A DNA stretch of 64,000 nt from Lates calcarifer (Eukaryota > Chordata > Actinopteri > Centropomidae): the NCBI RefSeq assembly GCF_001640805.2, contig NC_066853.1:22565173-22629172 (forward strand). The letters run 5' to 3'. The number at the start of each line of letters is the position of its first letter. The first letter of the stretch is position 1. Below the pieces are notes generated by a model that saw only the letters and a program-made list of their open reading frames with translations, had not been told where the DNA came from and did not search any database. Positions 51,895-63,952 of this stretch are shown one piece after another. The translations under genes were made by a program, and so were the position numbers.

Positions 51895-52145
51895 CTGCGA
51901 GTGTGCCGTGACGTAACAAGTGGCCATATTCGCTTCATCAGATTCTTTGAGTGTGATTTGTAACAGTGAAAGAACCGGAGGGTATCAGTCAGCAGAGCCC
52001 TAGCCGCCAGGAAATGTTACTGTGGTGGGGTTATGACGATGGCACGACATAGCTAATCGCTAATTGCTGATTAGCTCTTCCGTGCATAAAGATAGCTACT
52101 GGAGATGGAGTGTGACTGCCTGGGTTAGGAGCCCTTTAAAAATAG
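51895..52145. promoter_or_regulatory. Possible enhancer with homeodomain palindrome
   Basis: The block contains gtgacgtaac and a 26-bp palindrome at 52051-52076, whose arms are AGCTAATC and GATTAGCT around a central TAATTG. It ends with a MEF2-like tttaaaaatag at about 52135. No repeat or coding signal is present. The paired inverted TAATC sites are a classic arrangement for paired/bicoid-type homeodomain dimers. Regulatory function is inferred. Confidence 0.3.
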
Positions 52146-52904
52146 AGCTGGAAAATGGTTTTCCTGTTTTTCTTGTTTTTTTTTTGGCAATACCATAAAT
52201 CTAATTCTAAAATTATAAATAATCAATATTTATATAAGAATATGTTACAAATATGTTTACTAGTCTTTTGCTGATTAAACTTGGAATTACCAACAAAAGA
52301 AAAAAAGATGAAAAACATGAAAATATGATGAAGCTAAAATTTTGATTACTGATCTAAGGACATAAAACAAGATATGATAATCAGCAAATTAAGTCACTTA
52401 ATTAAACAAACCTCTGAAATAAAATAAAAGGATTTTGTTTTTGCACAAAAAAAAAAAAAAAATGTTGAACACACAACAACTGGTGGCAGATTACTGCAGG
52501 AGCTAATGCAGCCAGGACAGCAACCAGTTCAGCAGACGCTCTCACCAAAGACGGCTGATGTCTACTGAGGTACTATGTTAATATAATTTATTACTGATTA
52601 ATGCACAGTTGCCCTGTACGTTTGCTTTTGGTGCCTGACTGCTGTCAAGGGGATTTCTACAAATTCTGCAGGAATATACTTTTCATGTATCTGTGCTTGT
52701 TTGTAGAAGTAAGTGGACAGACTCCTGCAAATTGTATTTAAGTTACTATCTCCTGTCATTTCCTAGGCCTCATTTTAAAGCAGGAGATAGGAGCTTACTG
52801 ATTAAATTCTAGGTGAAACAGTAAAAGGAGCTGGAGGAGGAACGACACGAGAAATACAATGCAATGAGTACCTGCACACTAGATTCACAGATATGACATT
52901 TCAA

Positions 52905-53028
52905 GCAAACTTCCTCAGGCAAATATCATTTAACAAATATATAATACTCCTTAGGGAAATATTATTTGCCTCTGGAAGACCTGTTGCATAACAGTGTTGT
53001 AGGTGTTGGTTGAAACGTTGGTAATAAA
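52905..53028. repeat. Repeat-like segment with inverted core
   Basis: The words ggcaaatatcattt and aaatattatttgcc are near-inverse copies 25 bp apart. The segment starts with cttcctcaggc and ends tgaaacgttggtaataaa, a phrase that recurs at the end of many fish repeats. The family was not identified and the boundaries are uncertain. Confidence 0.35.
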
Positions 53029-54356
53029 AGGGAACTATGAATATGGTGTAATGGCGTTTTTGTGTGGTATCTCAGATGACAGGAACTCTGCAGTTCCGGG
53101 TATGTGTGTTTTTTTTGGGTAAATTACACAAGTCTTAAAGCTGCACTCATCAATAGTTTCATATTAACAGTGGATCAAATGACTAATTCTCTAGGTGATA
53201 TAGGTCTAGTTTATATTTGGATGTTATAAATTATAGGCCTAAGACATATTGACAGTGTAGATTACTGTGCTTTTTTTTTTCTTCACCTACATTATCCAGC
53301 AATACATTTTATCTTTAAAATAAACAAAATAAATCTCAAACATCTGAATTCTAATGTCTTTGATCTCTAAGCTGCAAAACCATACGTTTCCTATACTGCA
53401 GTGCTATTACCTCCTTTGTCTCAAATCTGTCGTCGGATATCAAGAACAGGCCTCATCCTATGTAGTCCTGTTTGAGCATATCGATCTGAAAAAAGAGTTG
53501 TATCTCTCTCTGGTCAGGGAGATTATATCCGACTGCTGTAAATCAGATGCAGGTGGATGAACTTCCTTCTTCCTATGTCTGCCTCCCAGCTAACCTCTCC
53601 TTTACCCTTCCTTTCTTTTCCTCTTTGTCAGTCTCTTTTTTCTTCCCCTTGATACACCCTCCTTTCCATAGTCCAGTTCAAGGTATCATGAAAATAAAAA
53701 AAGAAAGACAAAGAAAAAGGTTACGGCCACGTGAAACTATCTATGCATGGATAGTAGCCAAAATACTGTAAATACACAAATGGTTTTCTTACACTATTTC
53801 TTTTTCCCCTCACTTGTCCCTTTTCTATATTGCCTTATAAGAAATGAAAGCCAGACAAAATGCAATTAATAAATATATTTGACTTGAAATTCTTATCATG
53901 CATTTTTGTCCATACACACATACTAAAATGAAAGCATGTCCACAATTATGGACAAGCAGGCACACATCAGCACTGCGACTTTATCATGAAATTTCTGTGG
54001 AGGGAAGCTGGGAGTTTGAGTGCTAACACTTGCCGTTTGAGCGTACAAAAGCGTAAGTGACATGGAACGTCTGTCTCAAGTCCTATTCATCTAACTTTGA
54101 AAACCTTCAGAGGAAAAATGTGTCTCACTCTAAACCTTTTTGTGAAACTTATACATCAGTCTGCAGCTGCCTTAGGCCACTTAGGTTCATTTCAGATGTA
54201 CAATGTCACAGACATTTATAATTAGGTGGGGTTGCACCTGAAGTATGTGTGCTGCTGTGCTATCCAACTGCAGGAATTAGTTGGTAACACAACCTGCTTT
54301 AAAATGAGACAATGTAACTTCTCTCCCCCTTACACAGGAAAAGCTGAAAAATACAA

Positions 54357-54560
54357 GGGGGCTTCAAAAAGTTTGTAGAAAAAGTACATAGCTAAAAATC
54401 ATATGCAGGGATTTTGATCTCAATGCACCTGTATATTCTTGAACTAATGTGTCATACCATGTTCTAACATGAACCCTTAACTGCATGTTGCAATGCAAAA
54501 ATAAACATCATAACCGTCTTTTCCACCTGTCCCTTTTCCATGAACTTTTTGGAGCCACCC
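54357..54560. mobile_element. Nonautonomous mariner-like MITE
   Basis: The 204-bp element is bounded by about 28-bp imperfect terminal inverted repeats. The left begins GGGGGCTTCAAAAAGTTTGT and the right, in reverse complement, begins GGGTGGCTCCAAAAAGTTCA. The interior has no transposase. The TIR style (GGG..TCAAAAAGTT..GGAAA) suits mariner-type elements, which would have been mobilised by a transposase elsewhere. Confidence 0.75.
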
Positions 54561-56745
54561 GGTAAAAAAGCACCCCTGCCCAGTTCAGTACTCAGGGGTT
54601 TTGCTCCTCCTTGGTCTGGTATGAATTGTAGCATAAGGTGGCTAATGCTGGCTGATGTCAGCAAACTTTATATGCTAATACAGATACTGCTGATAATTAA
54701 AGCATTAGTTTAGTTTTTAGGCCACTCAGGTCAAACACTTAGATTCTGTTAGCTTATAAAATTGATATAATGAACATATTTGTATATCATGTTTGCCATT
54801 CTGCACAGAGCAACATTAGCATTCACGTGGAACACAATTTTGTGTTCCTGTCCATCTCACGAATGTACAATACTCACTCCTCTTTTCCTATTTCCACCAA
54901 CTCCAGAGAGCCATATCTGGGTTTTGACCTGCTAAATATTTGGCTGATTCACCATACACTTGCTAACTCTATCTGCCATTTAGTGCTAGACAATTAGCTT
55001 TCAGTGGTCCCTTTCACATTGAACATAGACATTTTAACCATTGTTAAGGTAAAAATATTGATTAAAAGAACTGTGTTTCACTAATGCTATTGTTACACTA
55101 GCTTTTAATGTTTCCAACTGTCCTGTTGTCCTGTTGAGGAAAACCTTTATAAGCTCACTTTAACCCTTTTTCTGACATTACATCGGTTTAGTGGCTGTTC
55201 CTCTAGTTCACATCTCATAACTTATGTATTAAATTTTAGCCTTGTTATGTATAGAAAAGCTATTTTTAAAATCACAAATATTTTCCCTAGATGTTGTTGC
55301 TCTGAAGTTCAGGCTAAACATTTCTCAGTGAAGGCCATCACTAGCTTTGTCAGTGTGTCCTGTGATGGGTGGCGTGACTGAGACAGTCACAGACATCAAG
55401 TCAAAGAGGAACTGAAATGTTCCTTAAGGCTAAAGCCTTGGTTTGCTGCCACTCTCTGTTCTGTCAGTTGAACTTATTAGTTGATTTTTTTCAAACATTA
55501 TTAAGGTGTAATAGTTATTTTAGTGTATTATAGTTATAATAGTTATAATAGCTAGTTATTTTGGTATATTTCAGTAAACATAGAAGTGTAAACCATTAAG
55601 TGAAATTTAATTTCCAGTTAAATAATTAGACTTTTGCAATAACTTAAATGTTATACTTACTTTACTCTATTTATATTATTTTAGCTTTAAAGGTTAAAAG
55701 AAGTTACATAAAACAAATGTCAACTCTCGCTATTATTATATATTACTCATAATTTAAAACAATTGTTTCTGTGACTCTAATCCTATGTATCATTTCCAGA
55801 TTATAATATCTGACACCTGGCAGTACTTATCATGCTTTGTTTTATTAAATACACACTCCAAATGTATTGCTTGAAGCTTGGTTTAGCCAGCAACAGAGCT
55901 TAAAGTTTTTTCAGACATACAAATGGTGAAGGAATGATTGCCAGGGTAATCTGTGCCTTTTTTTTTTTTTTCAAAACCACCGTAGGCATAATACACTGCT
56001 GCATGTTATGACAGATGTAACACCAATATTATGACAGTGCTGCGGAGTGTTTAAAAGACGTTTCAGATGTAATAGGATAGAGAAGATAAATGTGCAATTC
56101 CAATCAATTTTCATTGTGTTGGCCTTCATGTTCGGGTGAGTAGAGATGAGTTTGTTATGTCATTGACAGAAATGTATCAGGCCATGAAAGATGCTCGGAG
56201 AGTGTGTTCTCTCTGACACACTGCTGGGCCTGCGCTGTAAGGTGTGTTATGAAAACACACTCGTAGATGGATGGAGAGGAGTTCATTCATAGAGACACAC
56301 ACACTCAATTTCAGTTGTCCTTCACCTCAGCAGTCAGGTTACTTAGGAACACATTTTTATGCACCGCTTAAACAAGAGTGGAACTGTAAAGGAATTTAGG
56401 CAGGAGAAAAACATTCACCAGTGAAGGACAGCTAGATAGTGATACTGAATAACAATGAATAAATAGCAATGTACAGCAAAACACAATTAGAGATAGGATG
56501 GAAAAACACAGGAAGCATATCAGAGGTGCAGAAAGCAACACTTCAGAATGAAAAACAGGCAAATAGATAATTACATACCAGAAAGTCACAGGTCAGTTAT
56601 TCAGTATAAACCAAACTAAAACTACTGGTACATTCTGCTGTACTTAGGTTTGACAAAATAATGCATTAAAGCCACAGATAATTTTAGTGTCATTATATTT
56701 TTGATGAGCTTAGAAGGTTGGTTCAAAGCAGGTCCTCTCTTGCAA

Positions 56746-56950
56746 ATTAAATCCAGTAGAACACCTATGGGATGTGACAGAATGGGAGATTGGGAGCATG
56801 AATGTGCAGCTGACAAATCTGCAGAAATGATGCGATGCAATCATGTCAACATGAACCAGAATCTCAAGGGATTGCTTCCAACATATTGTGGAGTCCACAC
56901 AATGAAGAACTGAGGCTGTTTGAGATCAGAGGAAGGCCCTAATATTTGTG
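56746..56950 (+). pseudogene. Tc1-like transposase fragment, C-terminal end
   Basis: Plus-strand translation gives LNPVEHLWDVTEWEIGSMN, then, after a TGA, CDAIMST, another TGA, and TRISRDCFQHIVEST. These match the conserved C-terminal end of Tc1-like transposases, including the catalytic glutamate region. At least four in-frame TGA stops interrupt it. No terminal repeats are recognisable nearby. It is from a different Tc1 lineage than the copy at 26.6-28.0 kb, judging by the HLWDV motif. Confidence 0.78.
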
Positions 56951-57518
56951 GTTCAGATTCAGGGCATCATAAGAAAACGGGCTGTGTCTGGTCACTGGGG
57001 TGGTAGTTTGAGACCTAACCACTGCAAAGAAATTTGGATTTACAGTATTTGCCCTGGTTTTGAGATATCAGCCTCATAGACCTAGTCTAGACTAACATAC
57101 ACATTAATTATGGAAAGAGATGTTGCTTCTGGTATTTTGAGTGCTATTATTTTCATTGCTTTTAGCACCATAAACTAATTTTGATTACATCTATTGTGTT
57201 GGGGTGTATCTTAAGGCCTTTTCTTGTCATTTATTATTATTTTTTTTTAGTAATTTGGTTGAACTAATCCTTCATGTTCCGTACAGGGTTGTACCCCGCC
57301 TCTCGAATGAAAATGGTTTTTTAGGAAAATGATTCTATTTGAATGAATACTGCTGCAGCTACAGTAGATCAGAAGTTAGAGCATGCCTGCGCTGTAGAAT
57401 CACCTGTATCACAGTGGCAATCGCTCGTCTGTCACATCCTGACCTCACTCTATCTGTCCCTCTGGAGGTGTTGACACTCACCATGTTCCTGATATCTGGG
57501 AACAACCAATCCCACCCC

Positions 57519-57528
57519 CCCCCTCCTC
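57519..57528. repeat. Poly-C run in a C-rich stretch
   Basis: A run of about ten C bases lies within a C/T-rich segment of about 60 bp. Low complexity only. Confidence 0.7.
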
Positions 57529-59124
57529 ACCCTGAATACTTCCCATACCCCACACTCCAACCCCTCCCCTTCCCTGTTGCTGCCGAGGCCACAGGCCTCA
57601 TGGGAACCGCCTATCTCTACTGAGCACCCTATCAGATTGTTGACACGAACAGATACCCTCGCAATGAAAATATTTTGCTTCTCCTAACACTGACATTGGC
57701 CTACATGGACCTACATCTCTACCCCCGTTGGGATAAACAGCTCCTGTGTAGTGTGTGTGTGGGTGGGTGTGAATGCTTGTGGGTGTGCGCATTTGCTGAC
57801 AGGTGCATAAAATAATCAGCTGAGGCATTCTTGATTTTACGGTGTTGTGTGTTTATGATATTATGTACATGTGCACGTTTGGTCAATGAGGCTTACAGTC
57901 AGTTAAGGGAGTGAAATAGGAGCAGAGGGTGCAGTGAGCATGATGAATATTTGGCCTCAGGTCAGAGAGACGGTCAAAGAGTGAAATAATAGAAGAGGAA
58001 ATAAATCAAACCCAAACAAACTAAAGTGCTAGGTGGAATCTAGTTACTGTAAAAGCAGAACAAGAGAGGGCAGTTTCAATGATAGACACTACACTATATT
58101 AGATGCACACTACACTAATACTAGAAGCAAGTGTATTTGTTGTTTTCCAGTTGTCCCACTCTTAAATGAGGATTCTTTTCTCATTTTATCATGGTTACAA
58201 TGACAAATGTATTATGCAGGTTTGATTGCTATTGCTGGAAAAAGCCCAATATGTTATCTCAGAGAGAGGAAAGGTTATTTCTACAAGGAGTGGTCGAGTG
58301 GAAGAGAGAGAGTTTTGGTGATAAGATTTGATCGATCATGAAGAATCTTTGTAAGGGTATGAGACCACATGAAATGGAGTCTAGATGGTGGTGGAGTAGA
58401 ACAAGCAAGTGGTGGATGGAAAGTGATTACAATTGCAGTCATGTTTATAGACAGCATCCAGTGATTAATTGGAAATGGAGATGCAGGCAGAAATCACTGG
58501 TAAGATATGGTGACGTTGGGATTGTGAATGGAGGGATTTAACAGTATTGCGAAGCAAAATGATGGAGAGAAAGAGATCAGGAATATATATGTTATATTAA
58601 TCTGTAGAAGAACAGGGCAGAACATGAGGGAAGAGATCTTCCTTAGTGAACTCTCACCAAAGCTTCATTTTTATAGTTGCATGTCATTTATTCAGAACAA
58701 GTTTCAGACAGAAAACAGGGGGCGAAGGAAATAAGTGGCAGTTAAGTTAAACTTTTAATTTGTTAAGTGTAAGAATATGAAGATATGTACATACGTATAT
58801 GTATACACTGTATGTACATAGATACATATACGTTTGGAGCATGTTTTGTTTGTATGTAAATACTGTCATTTAAGAAACAGTGTCTCCTTTACTTTGAAAA
58901 ATCGACAGACCTTGCTGGGAACCTTTTCAAAAGAAACTGATTCATTTTAACTCATTCAAGAGTAGTTCAAGTGAAAAGGGATGAGACAAATATTTGGTAT
59001 TTACCATCACACATCAGCTAGATAGCTAATATTGAGCATGCTATGTGCAGCTCAAATCATATCTTCGTCGCTGCCATTCAAATGTTTTAAGTTATCCCTC
59101 ACCGCCATTTAGAGTGGCCAAGGT

Positions 59125-59190
59125 TTGTGTGTGTGTGTGTCTGTGTGTGTGTGTGTGTGTGTGTGCGTGTGCGTGTGCGTGCGTGTGTGT
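59125..59190. repeat. (GT)n(GC/GT)n microsatellite
   Basis: A long GT array passing into alternating gtgc units. Alternating purine-pyrimidine DNA of this length can adopt Z-form. Confidence 0.95.
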
Positions 59191-60114
59191 TTTTTTAATA
59201 AGTAAGCCAAAAATACTCTTGTACTTTTCAGTGTGAAATTTAGCTGGTAAGATGAGAATCCTGAGGAGGTGACGGCAACATTCCTGACTACAAGCCTAAA
59301 AGCTTGTCACTTCCTCTCTGCCCTTCCCTCCATCCAACACATTCCCTCTGGAGAAACTGCAATAAAACCAAATCAGCCATCTAGGGCCTCCGAGGACCCC
59401 AGTGGCCAAATGTGCTTGATTATTTTTACCTGACACAGGAAAGAGCCCACTCATAATAAACGCAGGGCGAGGTGGTGACAGATCTCATTAACCCTATTAT
59501 GAATGAAAGGGGGAAAGCGGTACAGGGGTGCGGAAGGGTGTGAGGCGAACGTGTGCCTAGATGTCTCCCTGAGGTTCGGCCCTGACCTTTAACACAACCT
59601 GATGCAGAACACACACACAGATATGCATGCTCATGTACCAGCATGTTTGCATGTGCACTCTTTTCTGCTGTCCCAGTAGAGAAATCTCTCATCACAACTC
59701 CAAATCAGTATAAACAAAATAATCTTTGGGTTTACCTTAACTTCCATAGTGAGAAACTGAAAGTGTAATGGAAGAAGTCTTGGGACCAAAACCTTGTGGC
59801 TGGCACATGTCAGCTCAGCCTAATACTTTACCAGCTACATCAACAGTAAACTCAGCCAGACCAAGTCACAGACAGATGTTACGTGTGAGGCCAATCATAC
59901 CTGATTCCAACAAACAGACACAGAGCATATGGCCACAATATGTGTTGATAGATCAGACAGGCCACTGTTCTGACAGTGTGCTCATGTATCCGATGCCAAC
60001 ATATTTACAGACTGCTGCACTTAACAAGTCATGGCAGACATTCGCTGAATAATTATCAAATCATAGGCAAGATTCATGTTATAGTAGATAACCAGAAAAG
60101 AAGAGTCTAGAGTC

Positions 60115-60310
60115 ATTCTAATGGCTCTGTGAAGCTGCACCATGCTGTCTATAAAAATAGGCAATGCTAACATGCTGGTGCTTAACAGGAACAATGCTTG
60201 CCATGTTCACCATTTTAGTTTCACATGTTAGCATACAACTGTTGCCAGTTAGCAAAAACACAAGTTACACCTGAGGCTGCTGTGAATATCATAATGCCAT
60301 GAGCAGTTAC
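60115..60310. repeat. Diverged teleost repeat
   Basis: Words such as gaagctgcaccatgctg, gcaatgctaacatgctggtg, cttgccatgttcaccatttt and cacctgaggctgctg follow the order found in a repeat that is very frequent in percomorph genomes. This is an old copy with uncertain boundaries. Assigned from memory. Confidence 0.5.
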
Positions 60311-60737
60311 TGTAGAAAGCAAAAATTTATACCTGTTTTGAAATTCTAGATTTGGCAGAATTGTCCAATATTGACTGTCTTGTCTTGAAATAGAATTGGG
60401 GTAATGCAGGCATGGTGGACTCGTGTTCTTGATTCTAGACTGTAAGACCAGATTGAAATGTTTCACGCAAAATAAAAGCATTACCCATCCCGTAAGAGCC
60501 TAAATAGAAAAGAAGAGCATACCAAGAAGAATGCTGATGGGGGGGAAAAAAAGAAATAACATTCAATAGGTGAAGAATCAAAGACAATCAACAAGAAGAA
60601 AGAAAACAAATCACATTGAAGCCAATGTGGACTTGGCAGTTGGCCATTGTTCTAATGAGTGGCCATTGGGAAATGGACTGATTCCCTCTCAGAGACCTTA
60701 AACTAATTTCCTGAGGCCTATTGACTCCTTTGAAGAA

Positions 60738-60770
60738 GGGGTGGTGTGGTATTGGGGTGGGGGTGGGGGG
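60738..60770 (+). other. G-rich tract with quadruplex potential
   Basis: GGGG is followed 12 bp later by GGGG, GGGGG and GGGGGG separated by single T residues. One loop is longer than the canonical limit. Confidence 0.4.
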
Positions 60771-61777
60771 TGTTGAGAGGTTGCATGTGCCACTGGGTCG
60801 CCAAGGTGACGGGACATCCCGGCAGGAAAAACAGGAAGTGTGGGTAAGGAGTCACTCTGATTGGACCCCTCCTCGTTCGCGTGCAGCCAGATAAGAAATG
60901 CACTGTGGCTGGTGGCCATGCCCCTTTCCCCTCTTTCATTTGTGGTACGAACGTTAATCTCACAATAAACATGGCAACCATATGAACATTTGGCCATTTT
61001 GAGTTAGTATCTTACCTATACATTTACATAAACATCCAACTTGAACCTTTTTCTCCATGTTTGTCTTGTCAAGAACTCAGTGTCTCCTTGCCACCTCTTA
61101 CCTCAATCCAAACCAGTGTATTACCACTCATTGATAAGGTATAAACCTGCAGAAGGTCACTGTTAATCCAATCTATTCATTGCGTTATCTCCCTCCGTTC
61201 CTCCCTACCAAGTCCTTGGGCCAGCTAACAGACAAAACACCTGCTTGTCTACCCAAAAGAAGAAGAAGTTTTCAGGTTCAAGTTTACAGACTCCAAACAA
61301 TGCGAGGACTGTATAAGCAAAATAGTGGATTTATCTGTTTTCTCATTCAAAGTATTCATATTTACCTATTTAGTCAGGGCTCAGTGTCTTTTCGTTCAAA
61401 CAAAATCAATCAGAGCCACTTAGACTCATAGACCCCTCAGCCTCTTTGAGATCATTGTAACCCAGCTTGACCCTTTGAAAGAGAAACAAAGTTTTTAGGC
61501 AGATAAATGTCAAATCCTTTTTCTCTGAACCTTAGCCATTGGTCTTCACCTCCTCTGAAGTTGTGGTCTGATGTGTGTGAAAAGGACACAGTGTTTTGAC
61601 ATATATAATATGTTTGCTATTTCTTCCTGGAGGAAGTTATATGCAATCTCTCTAGAATCAAGGATGCCTGTGAACACAGCGGTGAAACATTTCATCTTTG
61701 AGCACAGTACGTATGTAGACACATTATATGTTATGTATTGCTGTTTCCTTTGCCCTTACATGGCAAAAATAAATAAT

Positions 61778-61799
61778 TGAATAAATAAATAAATAAATG
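61778..61799. repeat. (AAAT)n microsatellite
   Basis: About five tandem aaat units. Confidence 0.85.
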
Positions 61800-62517
61800 T
61801 AAGTTGTGAATGGACCTGTTATAACTAATGTTTTGGACACCATTCTTTTGCAGTCGTGTTTCTGGCAACATTATGAATGTAGGTCCAAAGTTTACCCTTC
61901 TGTTTTGCTCTGTTTTAGCCTCCACTAAATTCTTGGGAAAATATATCTGGCTCCTTAGCAGCTAAATCCTCTAATATGTACACCAGGTGGGTAGGAATGT
62001 GGTCTTTTGCTACCATGAGTGCAGTGAACCTCAGCAACAACATTGCAGCTCATACAGCCACAACAATGAGCTGAAAGTTATCATTAAGCTCACTAAAGTC
62101 AGGTGATAAGCCTCTGTGGGTTTGTCATTCTGAGAGGTTCATTTTGCATATAAGTAGTCAAGTGATCAATTCTTATTATAAAAGTCAAAGATACTGTAAA
62201 GCTGATTTTTAACACTGATTGGTAATGACCTTGGTATGTTTTCATGTAGCTGCCGCCCTCAGGTTAAATTGGGAACATTTTCAAACTGACGTGGTATATT
62301 GTAAGATTGTGCAAATATGTTATTGTACTTCAATTTACAGCAGAAACCAGCTCTTAAATATTTAATTTCACATAGATTGTACAATACTGATTAAATTCTA
62401 AAATGGAGAACAAAAGAAACACAAAAACACTGCGGGTCCAAGTCAAATGCTTTGACTTGTGAGGTGTGAAGTTCATACTTAATCCTCAGCCCCCCCCCCA
62501 ACCCCCAACAAGCTCAC

Positions 62518-62626
62518 CTGAGACCCTGCTGCACCTGAGAGACGAGACGTCAGGGTGGTTGAGGGTCTGAGGGCTCGTCACAACACCAAGCTGCTCACAC
62601 ATGTCCAAGGACAAAGACCCCAACAC
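62518..62626 (-). other. Candidate internal exon, minus strand
   Basis: A 109-nt segment lies between a strong acceptor (pyrimidine-rich tract then cacccacag|GTGT) and a strong donor (CTCAG|GTGAGC). Only one frame is open, from VLGSLSLDMCEQLGVVTSPQ onward; the other two have stops. I do not recognise the protein. A nearby 37-nt piece at 62944-62980 joins it in phase but has a poor acceptor. It may be a real exon of a gene lying mostly outside the window, or chance. Confidence 0.2.
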
Positions 62627-63009
62627 CTGTGGGTGCAGAGGTCAGGGATGATGATGGGGTGGGGGGCCTGTATGGGTGGATTGCAAGGAGGCTGAGAGGA
62701 GCATATAAATGTTACGGAGACATGCATGGTAACCGAGCTAAGTGCTTGAAGGCGTTTAAGAGGATGTGTGTGTGTTTGAAGGGAAATGAATGAGAATGTG
62801 TTGAGCGGCAAGTGTGCCACATACATGTGTGTGTATGTGTGTAGTTCTCTCCACGTCACTGCCTTTCCATGCAGTCCAGGTGTGCGTTGGGATCTATTGT
62901 CATCCAACTGGACTTATCGCCCCCTCTTCTCCCTGTCAGCTACCTGCCCTTTGATGTCTGGGAAGTCTTTCACCCTCTTTCTGCGTGGGTCAACATTCCA
63001 GCAGCCACA

Positions 63010-63026
63010 CAACACACACACACACA
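63010..63026. repeat. Short (CA)n microsatellite
   Basis: A CA run followed by scattered aca and cata units to about 63066. Confidence 0.75.
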
Positions 63027-63599
63027 TACATACAAAAACACACCTGCGTGTACACACACATACATAAAGAAACGTGTGTTGAAACATACACACATAAGAG
63101 AGGGAGGGCAAGAAGAGAGCAAAGGGAGAGGGGAAGGGAGGAATAACAAAAGAAGAGGAGGGGAGTGAAGTACAAGTAAACACTTGCTCTGTATCAAAGA
63201 AGCAGCTTTAAAACTGAGCTGAAACAGAATCTGCTGTGGAGAACAAGCCACCAGACCCTCGACAGTAACATCAATAGAACGATAAAATCCAGTATTATTC
63301 ATTTATTCACTTCAGCTGGGAGGAATGTTACACACAAGCTGTTGTCAACATTTGGGGAAAATACAGTTGTTTTGGCTTTTGTACAACTGTATATAAATTA
63401 TGTAACTAAGTGTCAACTCAAGCAATAGCAATATTAAAATAAAATTAAAACATTAGTTACATAATAATTAATAATTAATTCCTTAATAAATTAATAATAA
63501 ACAATTGGTAGCAGCATTTTTTTTTAAGATACAGAGAAAAAACCCAGACTTGATTAGAAATACTGACACACAGTGGACACACATTAACATCTTTTACAT

Positions 63600-63952
63600 A
63601 AAGAAATTGTCTGGCTATTTGGGGAAGAGTTAGATAAGTAGTTCTCTTATATCTGTCTGTTAAATATGAAGCTAGAGCCAGCAGTCACTTAGCTTATCCT
63701 AACACAGATAAGCAGCCGGCACCTCTGAGGCTCACTCATTAACATGTTAGGTCTTTTTTGTTTAATCCATAAAAAAAAAACAAAAAAACAAGTTAGGTAA
63801 ACAAGGTAAACCCAGAAAGTTGAGGTGTAAAAGCCAGGCCACCTGTTTCTTCATGCTAAGTCAAGGTGATGGTCTCCCAGCTGTAGCTTTAACAAACTCA
63901 AACTCATCTAACTCTCGGTAAGAAGGAGAGTGAATTCCCCAAATATTATTTC
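63600..63952. repeat. Diverged teleost interspersed repeat
   Basis: Ordered words include gaagctagagccagcagtca, cacctctgaggctcac, ttgtttaatccataaaa, cctgtttcttcatgctaag, agctgtagcttt and catctaactctcggtaagaa. These reproduce the layout of a very common teleost MITE-like repeat with inverted ends. It is a decayed copy, recognised from memory. Confidence 0.65.

Noticed and set aside
62944..62980. 37-nt minus-strand micro-exon (frame KRVKDFPDIKGQ)
   Set aside because: The acceptor lacks a pyrimidine tract and lies beside a GT repeat. It is kept only as a remark to the neighbouring candidate exon.
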